Assembly: GCF_964019385.1 (NCBI RefSeq)
Contig: NC_088654.1
Location: 24,562,453 to 24,626,452 of the forward strand
Direction: 5' to 3'
Source of the DNA: Sycon ciliatum
Lineage: Eukaryota > Porifera > Calcarea > Leucosolenida > Sycettidae
DNA length: 64,000 bases
Position numbers and translations under genes: made by a program. Shown in pieces: positions 55,636 to 64,000 of the stretch. Each line of letters opens with the position of its first letter. Position 1 is the first letter of the stretch. A model generated the notes under the pieces. It made no database searches and was not told where the DNA came from. It was given only the letters and a program-made list of their open reading frames with translations.

Positions 55636-56541
55636 ATGTCTGTCGACCATGCATTGACATGCCCTACAGGGGGCTACCCAAGTCTGCGACACAATGAGCT
55701 TCGTGATGTGCTGGTGGAGGTGATGACTTCTGCCATCCCGGATGTTCAGACAGAGCCACCGCTTTTGCCGTTGGATGGTGAACAACTTCACGGCGCTACC
55801 GCTAATCGTGCTGCAGAGGCTCGATTGGATATCCGTGCAAGGGGCTTTTGGTCGCCACAGCAAGATGCATTCTTTGATGTGAGGGTTACTCACCCCTCGG
55901 CGTCTTTGCTGTCGCGACAGGAAGTCCTTGCACAGATTTCCCGGAATGAACATCAGAAGAAGCGGGCCTATCTTCAGCGTGTTGTCGATGTCGAGAGGGG
56001 GTCATTCACTCCGCTCGTATTTTCGACAAATGGCGTATGTGGCACGAGTGCTCTCGTGCATTGAAGAACATTGTTCAGCTGGTGGTTAACAAGCATAGTG
56101 ACCTCCAGTACGCTGTTGTGATGGCACAGCTACGCTGCAAAATTGCATTTGTTTTGCTGAGGTGGTCAATCACGTGCCTCCGTGGTTGCAGAGCGTCTTA
56201 CTTGAGGAAGAGAATAGGCCCATCTTTTCTCGACCAATGTCGCCTTCTGTCCATGTAACCGCCTTCGGTATTCATATGTTGGCCTATTTAACATTGGCAT
56301 GCTCTGCGGATTTGTAGGCATGCTAGGCAATTTAAATATTATCCTGCAAAGTATTTTGTAGGTGCTTGACTACTATACTACGTCATGTATTACAATTGGT
56401 ACATGACTTAATAATAGCCGTTTGGCATGGTACAATAACCTTTTTTTTGTTTTATTTTTTATTTTTAATGGCTTTCTCTTCTTCCTCGGATGGTTTACAA
56501 TTTGTATCACAATTATTTGTGGGTTCAGCAATAAAGGATGT
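55636..56541 (+). pseudogene. RLE-type LINE relic: C-terminal nuclease-like domain and 3' UTR
   Basis: The frame opens directly out of the TAC array: CPTGGYPSLRHNELRDVL, then ARLDIRARGFW and AFFDVRVTHP, which look like a PD-(D/E)XK (restriction-like endonuclease) fold with acidic residues at LDI and FFDVRV. A frameshift near 56035 moves the rest (ALKNIVQLVVN, AQLRCKIAFVLLRWS, CLRGCRAS) to the next frame, ending at ~56258. A 3' UTR of ~280 bp follows, ending cagcaataaaggatgtg and then TAC repeats. From memory this carboxy terminus accompanies reverse transcriptases in invertebrate non-LTR elements; the reverse transcriptase itself is absent here. The nuclease assignment is inferred from pattern only. 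Confidence 0.6.
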
Positions 56542-56738
<197 letters not shown>

Positions 56739-56984
56739 TGTCTACCGTGGAGTCTGTGCACATTGAGAAATGTGGAAATCGTTCACCAGTGTGCCAAAAA
56801 TAGAGGGGGAGCAGGCAGGAGGAGTTTAGATGAGGAGGTTGGGATTGAGTAGAAGATAAAGGAAGTGTGAACCATAGAAGAACCCTCCCCGCCAAAGGAA
56901 AGATGAGGAAAGATGGAGATGAGAGAAGAAAGTGGAAGGAAGTTGAAATGTAATAATAGTTATGAAGAAAAAGAAATGGATGAA

Positions 56985-57172
56985 GGAACTACAAGTTACG
57001 CTATAATGTCCACTAACACCACCAGTTACTAAACATACAATCAGCTCATGCGATGACATTGCACGACACTGACCGATGGTCACGTTCTACAACTAACTGG
57101 CTAACAGCTCTAGCACATATTGGATGCGCACTCCAACAGCCTTCAAACTTACTTGGAAGGTTCTAAGTTATA
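56985..57172. mobile_element. MITE, ggaactacaagttacgct family, copy in B
   Basis: Duplicate of 14135-14330 within the segmental duplication, with only a few substitutions. Confidence 0.65.
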
Positions 57173-57834
57173 GAAATAACATGAGAAGGGGAAGGCGAGC
57201 GCAACCAAGATAAGCACGAGCTGAAAGTCTCAGCTGTGAAGGACTTTGGCAGATGTTCATGCATGTCGATGACTATACTGGCAAGACCATTGCACAATAC
57301 GGTCAAACCACGATTCAAGGATGCAAAGCAACATTCCACACAACTTGTGTGGCTCAAAAGATGAAGTTCCGAATTGACTCCATCTTGCCTATCTGAAAAG
57401 CAGCTGGTGCAAAATTCCATGATCTCTAACATCTGGTGAACGTGAGTGTAAACCCCCAGGCAGGCCAGCTGCCTGTGGCGAATAATTATAGACCATAAAG
57501 TGGAAAACACATGCACGTTTTAGCTGATCCGGAAAAGTCTTTCGGGTACCTGACTACATGAGCTTGCCTGTTAGAACTACTAAGAGGATCCTGCCCGGTG
57601 TGCGCATCCACAATTGTAGTAGACGGACTTTCTTCTACACAAACCTTATGTCACAGTGGCTAGTGATGCGTAACTGCCTTGCTTACATTTAGAGATCACT
57701 AGCTAGCGCTGGGAGTTGTAACAGTAGACTTACCGAACCGTATATAGATATAGACTTACTGTACCGTATATAGACCCGTCTGTCAGTTTCCCAGTTCAGT
57801 TGTTGCAGTCTTTACTTCCGTTTTCTTAGGGGCC

Positions 57835-58632
57835 TTTTATATGTGCAACTCCAGCCCGGGCTGGAGTGAGCGGGCCAGCCCGCCAAGGGTGTTTACATGT
57901 GCAAGGCCGGGCTGGTCGCCAGCCCGCAGTGAGTTTATATGCGCTGAGCACACGCCAGCCCGTTGTGAGTATGCAGCAAACACACTACGACTGTAATGTG
58001 CTGCCCCGGGCTGAGACGTAGGGCTGCATGCAAGCCATACTCAGGACAGTCAGGTTATAAACATAAAAACTTTTTTTCTCATACAATGTATTCTTCTGCT
58101 GATTTATTTTTGCGCTGTGACACATGTTTGGTGTGTTGTATCACCTCGTTTCTTTTTCCTGTTTTTCACATTTTTAGCTGTCCATATCAAAGTGTTTTGC
58201 AAGTAGTTCCCCTTCCATTTTAGTGTAAATCATGCATGTCGACAAATAATCAGTGCTCATTGCACGTCCTTCTTGTTGCTGTACAAAAAGCTTCCTAGAT
58301 TTTCAAGACAATATCGGGAATCCTCTTTATAACTAATACTTCCCTCAAGAGGTAAAAGTACCTATTTTGTAGTATGAACGCAGTGTCGATACCATAATAA
58401 TACAACTCTGGCCCGGGCTGGTCTGTTTATATGTGCTTTTTCTGGCCCGCCTAGCTGGGATCCAGGGTGCCTCGAGGCGGGATCCCGCCTCGCCGGGCCA
58501 GCCCGCTTGCCATGTAAACGCACCACAGGTTTTGTGTGGATTTGTGTACAACCCCGAGATCCCATTGCAGGCGGGCTGGCCCGCCTGTCGACCAGCCCGG
58601 GCTGGAGCTGCACATATAATCACCCCCTTAGT
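57835..58632. mobile_element. Element with GC-rich palindromic ends, copy in B
   Basis: Same element as 14974-15780, carried by the segmental duplication. Confidence 0.6.
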
Positions 58633-58774
58633 CTTACCTTCACTTGAGTCTTTCTGTGCTAAAAACATTTTTTTAAACTAATGTGATCCGAATGAAGACT
58701 CTTTGGGAGTGACAGCATTACTTGAGAGACGACAGGGTTCCATAGTACCCAATGCTATACTGTTGCAAAAGAAG

Positions 58775-58850
58775 TATCCACGAGCGGGATTCGAGCCCAG
58801 CACCTATGTCTTTCCGCGAAAGTGCCCTGCTGATTAGGCTACCGAAGATC
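58775..58850 (-). repeat. tRNA-derived SINE head 1, copy B
   Basis: Duplicate of 15923-15998. Confidence 0.6.
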
Positions 58851-58984
58851 GCACACACTCATGGGTCTTTCTTGCTACACTGCTCCCCGCCCCAAGGGGC
58901 TGTGTCCTCACGCCGTACCTACTCGCGGAGGTGCGATGGGTAGTAGGTTCGATCCATTGCCAGGCGCTAATGTTGCAAAAGAAT

Positions 58985-59059
58985 GATCCACGAGCGGGAA
59001 TCGAACCCAGCACCACTGCTTTCCGGGACAGTGCCCTACCGATTAGGCTACCGGGGATC
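58985..59059 (-). repeat. tRNA-derived SINE head 2, copy B
   Basis: Duplicate of 16133-16207, intact B box. Confidence 0.65.
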
Positions 59060-59480
59060 ACACACACTCATGAGTCCTTCTTGCTACAATACTATTGGTT
59101 TCGATCCTCGGTTTCTGAAGTGATACCTGTGATCTACTGGAATGGAATGTGTATTACTATTCCTCTCCAATCGCTTTGGTGCGGTGCCCTACTACAATCA
59201 CAACACACCATAGTCTCCAGATTGACTTTGGGTACATAAACCTCCGAAAACAAAAACGCAACTAGCATGGATTTCTGGATGATGGAAATGACGCGGACTT
59301 GGATCTGTGCACAAAAACTGTTCTCTCCGTTTTGGGGGAACACCAGCGCAGTGCACGTTTACCCGCAAAAGATATATTATGTACAATGTAGGGCAACATT
59401 CTAAATTGCATTTCATTAATCGTTCGAGTACAGATAACAGGAGGATGTATGTACCTAGTGTGCTGACAGTGCTCAACATC

Positions 59481-59844
59481 ATGGCGGAGGCAGAGCGTAC
59501 TAACGTTATAGAACAACAAGGACAATCAAGTACACATAACAATACTAATATTAGCGCATTTATATATTATCCACGGCACTCTGCCTTACGGACTTACAAG
59601 TGAGTTCACCAAGTCTCCCGGATTTGCTTGTCCCTCCCCGCGACTGACTCCCCCAACGTCCTCTCTGCTGCTTGCACACCTCCCCATGACGTGACACACG
59701 TTCTCTGTGTACTTGTCTGCAGCACCGGTAAACTATCACGACTATCACGACTGTCTTTCAGAAATAAGATGCTAGTACATGTGCATTCAACTGACAAGAT
59801 AGAGCCTGAGAAAGAAGTACCCCATCTGCACTTTCACCACTTGA
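59481..59844 (+). CDS. Candidate divergent gene, two exons, copy B
   Basis: Counterpart of 16629-16992: exon 59481-59599, intron 59600-59722, exon 59723-59844, with the same frame and splice sites. The caveats are the same. Confidence 0.25.
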
Positions 59845-60458
59845 GTAAGTTTGGCAACATACGTAGATCTACGCACTGCAAGCACCGAACGACTGTTGCT
59901 ATTTTGAGCGTGAGGTCCGCCGTAGTGGCAAATGAAATCCGATCCCGTGAGTGAAGTATCCTCCAAGCTGCATGGCCCAAGCACTACAAGTACTGGGCTG
60001 CGCAGTGATCACGCTTTTGTGTTCACGAGGTTTTGCCATGGGCTCGGATTTCATTTGGTGCCCCTATTAATCGTAAACTACGCTGCACGCTGGTTCCATC
60101 CAGGTGGTTTTCAAGTGGAGCAAACAGGTGGTTTAGATTCTCACGCCCAGGTCAGATCCAGGCTGCAGTAGGCTGGTTCAGGCTAGAGTAGGCTGGAGTA
60201 GTCTCTAGCAGGCCAGCTTGAGCAGGCTGGGGCAGTTGTTTCCCACGTGCACGGACTGTGTTGAACAACCGCGAGCGCTTCCGCCCGCCGTGTGGTGGGA
60301 TGGCGATTTCCGGACACGATTGACACAATAATAATTATATGCTGGACCTAACAAGCATCTGATTCCCTCGAAATAATGCACCTGGCGCTGGCAGGTCGAA
60401 TTCCATCCCGAGGTCAGATTTGATCTAGCGAAGACATTCTTCTGTGCTGGTTTGCTAC

Positions 60459-60970
60459 TAGGCCTCGACCAAAATAAATATGCTTGCGCATATTTCCGCA
60501 TATTTTGGGTGACAGTTCATATATGGCATATTGAGCAACAAACAGAATATTGGAATGAAGCCAGCATATAATTCAAAAATTCTGAAGAAAATGAGGACAA
60601 AACATTCATATTATGGACAAAATATGTTCAGAAATGCCTTTTATGGATGAATTTGGATTGGTTGAGGCGTTTGCTACATTTCCCCATGGATGAACACTAT
60701 CGCTACGGTTGCTGGGGACACACACAAGCCATACTATTCCGCACGTGCTTTGATTTGAACCATAAGCATGATAGCCGTGAAGCCAATGAATATTCCAAGG
60801 TTGTAATTTTACTGAAATGACCTACACTTTCTGCTCATGTCGAGCATATTTTGGCATGTTTTGGCATATCTTTTTGCATATCTCGCTAAGCCTTTGGCAT
60901 ATTACGGACGTTTCCCCTGATATGCGACGAGCATAATATGCTCTTTTTTAGCATATTTGGTCGAGGCCTA
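60459..60970. mobile_element. hAT-type MITE, copy B
   Basis: Same insertion as 17607-18122, with TSD tttgctac at 60451-60458 and 60971-60978. The shared site shows it predates the duplication. Confidence 0.88.
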
Positions 60971-61904
60971 TTTGCTACCTTTACGATGTTTAATAGTAGA
61001 CTAGCACAAAGTAATTGTCCTCGCAGAAACAGCAGCTTGGTTGAAACAGCACAAGGGAATACATGTACATGTACATGTACATGTACATGTAATGCACGGT
61101 CTTCATAAAGGCCCCCGCACCATGTTCTGAAGATTGTTGTTTCTGTTCGCACTGCTATTTGCAGCCTCTGCCTGGTTGTCCTGGAACGGATCAGGGTTCG
61201 TTTGACGCTCTGTCCACTGTCAGCCCACGGAACAAACGCTGATCTTCATTTTTGTATCTCCTCAACAGGAGAGGAAGACAAGTCATGCTATCCCGCCTCT
61301 GATTGTCATACAGAACGTGCCTGACAACACTATCCAAGAATTTATTTTGTTTACAATATTCTCATCTTGCTCTCCCATGGTACGTGCTGCATGTGCGCCT
61401 TGATCCCGAGAGCCTGGATGGGGGCCATGGACTTCACCTCACCTGCACAGCTCATCTAGCACACATACACCATCACCTTCTTTCCACTACAATGTACATG
61501 CACGTACGATGGTTTCCAAGTTATTTCTTTTTGTCCCACACTAAAATTTATTAGACTCGGATGGAGAGCCAAGGATGAATTTATAAGAAGAAAAGAGAAC
61601 CAAAGATGTGCTGTTGGTGGTCCTCTTTTCTTCTTACTTCAAGTATAAACTATAATATAATAAGTACTGGCGGAGCAGTGTTCATGACTTTGGTTCCTTC
61701 TTTTTAATTTTTACTTCGAAGTAAAATTAAAAAGATTGCCACCCTTGGCTCTTCATCTCGGTCTTGTCTACAAGGTACGTCCTGTTCTTTTGTCACATGT
61801 GCATGTACATGTATCTGCCGAATATTTACATACATAATGGACAGAGCTAGAGAACAGCAGCGGAAGCATGCATAGCACGGCTGTGCATGTTGTACGCGTA
61901 TCTG

Positions 61905-61906
<2 letters not shown>

Positions 61907-61936
<30 letters not shown>
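61907..61936. repeat. TTA microsatellite, copy B
   Basis: Equivalent of 19049-19081; the element at 61937-62870 is inserted just after it at tacatgta. Confidence 0.85.
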
Positions 61937-61937
<1 letters not shown>

Positions 61938-62870
61938 ATGTAAACAGTTTCCTCTGAGACAAAAATGCGATAATACTCATAAAAAGGACACACTTCAGGC
62001 TCATTACAAACATCTTGAAAGTTTTCGTCTTCACAAGTATACTTTCAAGCCTTCTCGTCAGGTGAAATACAGGCAAGGGAAAAGGAACAGGAACAGTGGA
62101 TTAAATACAATAAGAAGGTGGTAAAACAGCGCAAAAAAGAAGATAGCTAAAGTAAACAGCGAAAATTGCAATACTGACAAAAAGGTGCAAGTGCGAAAAA
62201 ACTCAATAAGCATGACATGTAGTGCGACAACAAGAGACAACCACTGGACATACATGTAACTAACGAGGTTTTGACGACCTACCTAACAGCCTAAATGTGA
62301 ATTTAATTTGCTTCTGCTTGCAAAGGTTGGGTTTCTTTGTGTGGATGTATACGGCTTCCAAAACATTCAGCTCGAAAAACAATTATCTGAATACACAGCA
62401 CGACAATCAGGATGCTCAAACAAATGACTAGCAATGGACGACTCATACGTATCAGAACTAACATCAGAACAATCAGCAAGTGCGGTGGACACATCCGATA
62501 TCACATGGCTAGTCGAGTGGACCCTAGCCGTTGCCTCTGTCTGTGCTTTAGTCGCTGCCATCGCCGTCGTTGCCGATCTTGTCATTCTTCTGGTTGATGC
62601 GGTTCCTGTCACTGCCACGCCAGTAGGTGTCTTGTCCGGTTGTTTTTCTGGTGGTCTAGTTAATTGTGAGGTGACGTTGCTTGGTGTTGATGCCGCTGCG
62701 TTAGACCATCTTGTACCAGGATGATTCTTTGCTGGACGTCCCCTCCGTGGTCGAGTGGATCGTGCGTGTTGTGGAATATTTCACCTGACGAGAAGGCTTG
62801 AAAGTATACTTGTGAAGACAAAACTTTCTAGATGTTTGTAATGAGCCTGAAGTGTGTCCTTTTTATGAGT
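61937..62870. mobile_element. Inverted-repeat DNA element inserted in copy B only
   Basis: Ends are inverted repeats of ~105 bp: left gataatactcataaaaagga ... ttctcgtcaggtgaaata; right tttcacctgacgagaagg ... ctttttatgagtattat. The palindrome tacatgta flanks both sides and copy A has it once, so it is a likely 8-bp target duplication. The left end extends ~30 bp further (aacagtttcctctgagac) than the right. The interior has short open frames without domains, so it is non-autonomous. Confidence 0.75.
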
Positions 62871-64000
62871 ATTATTACATGTATCTCGTTTTGCTACGTT
62901 AAATTTAAAGGTACATGACTGTATACCATATAGTGCAATTCAGCTTGTGCACTCACCTGCCTGGCAAGACCCGTTTGATCTTCGCCACATTGTCCTCGAA
63001 GCAAAAATGCCCTAGTCTACTAGTTGCAAACTTTCCGAGATGTTGATGTGCAAAGCGAAGTTCAGCCTGGTCATTTTAGTGTGTACTGCTGGGTTTGTGA
63101 CTACGCAACATCTGCACTGAGTTTACACACAGGCTAAGCAATAGTGAGAAAAATAACTTTCTCTCTTGCACTGACGTCCCCGAACACTCATGAGACCGGC
63201 AATGTCAATAACTGCTATTAGTTTGGTATACTTATGGATATTGGAGGTGAGGATAATTCCAGCTAAGAGGGCCGCGATGTTCTTTTCAAGATTGTGACGC
63301 TGTCAGCGCTGCAATCGGTTACAAACTGATGGGATTGCATGTCACTGAAATTGCGAGCGTGTACGCAGTGTCAGCGCTGCAATCGGTTGCAAACTGATGG
63401 GATTGCATGTCACTGCAATAGCGAGCGTGTAGCGGGCACCAGGCAGTGGAGTGGCTTACATGTGGTGCATACCTTTGCACGGTCTACATGACCGGAATAT
63501 GTGAGAAGGTAATGGAGAGACAGTTACCGAATAAAATCGACACGACAGATCAAAAGACAAGGTGATACGTGTATCGGTAATTGAAGTATGCACTGCACAT
63601 GTACGTGCTGGATATTGATGACTGCTGAAGGTATTCGTGGAGACCTATGCTATGGTATAGCTCAGTGAAGTCCCAGCTTACAGTTGACAAGTTGGCACAC
63701 TAAGTCAGTTCCTATTTTTGTCTGTATTTGCTTTTTTTTTGTTTGTTTTTAGAATCTTCCTAACTCAGTTCCTAGTACATCAGGGTACTGGTAGGTGTGT
63801 GCACACGAGTGCATGTCCAGGGCGTCACTTTGGGTCAGATTGCACGCAGCGCAGCGGAACTGCAGATACAGCGTCAATAGAGAGGTTGGAAAGTGTGGGC
63901 TCAGTGTGTTCCTCTTGCGACTAGCTTTCCAGGAAGCCCAAAATCGTAATAATCGGCAAAACATGGGGACGAAAGTAGTTATGACTCGGAGAATTGTGGA

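Noticed and set aside
62434-62724. 96-codon hydrophobic frame inside the inserted element
   Set aside because: Overlaps an equally open antisense frame, has no transposase motif, and comes from low-complexity GC-rich sequence.

Overview
The window is intron-rich, repeat-laden metazoan DNA. It holds spliced genes with GT..AG introns, CCP/sushi and fibronectin III (FN3) exons, Ty3/gypsy and LINE elements, MITEs, tRNA-derived SINEs and long micro- and minisatellites, and no bacterial-style operons. I infer a non-bilaterian marine invertebrate, possibly a sponge. That is a guess from the receptor architecture and repeat content, not a sequence match.

The core is a tandem pair of paralogous type I membrane-receptor genes on the minus strand. 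Gene 1 (47996 down to 22076) reads in frame through every exon to a stop: a signal-peptide exon, four CCP exons, eight one-exon FN3 domains, one FN3 domain split over two exons, then one large exon with a transmembrane helix and a long cytoplasmic tail. The tail carries 11 tyrosine motifs, four of them exactly 25 residues apart. Gene 2 (12300 down to 928, running off the left edge) has a homologous signal exon, two CCP exons and two FN3 exons. Nearly all exons are phase 1-1, which suits exon shuffling. One CCP exon of gene 1 lies in a recent ~1.04 kb tandem duplication.

The 5' flanks of the two genes are also paralogous: 13.86-20.08 kb (copy A) and 56.7-64.0 kb (copy B, running off the right edge). 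They are ~1% divergent near the genes and roughly 10% divergent at the far end. Copy B has gained a ~0.94 kb inverted-repeat element that copy A lacks. A weak candidate for a divergent plus-strand gene lies inside this duplication.

Mobile DNA fills introns and flanks. It includes a nearly complete Ty3/gypsy element (2616-6851, one in-frame stop, 5' LTR reduced to 15 bp), an APE-type LINE relic (40457-42560), a LINE carboxy-terminal relic (13.45-13.89 kb), and a restriction-like-endonuclease-type LINE relic (55636-56541) set between TAC-repeat arrays. There are also a hAT MITE with a perfect 8-bp target duplication, other MITEs, and tRNA-derived SINEs. Arrays include a 1.17 kb 15-mer, a 22-mer, a 16-mer and a 1.63 kb TAC array beside a 200-N gap.

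Five short motifs fold on paper as type I hammerhead ribozymes with tiny stem III, in two subfamilies. Four of them lie antisense in gene 1 introns. These motifs and the phosphotyrosine-rich tail are the main candidates for new biology.
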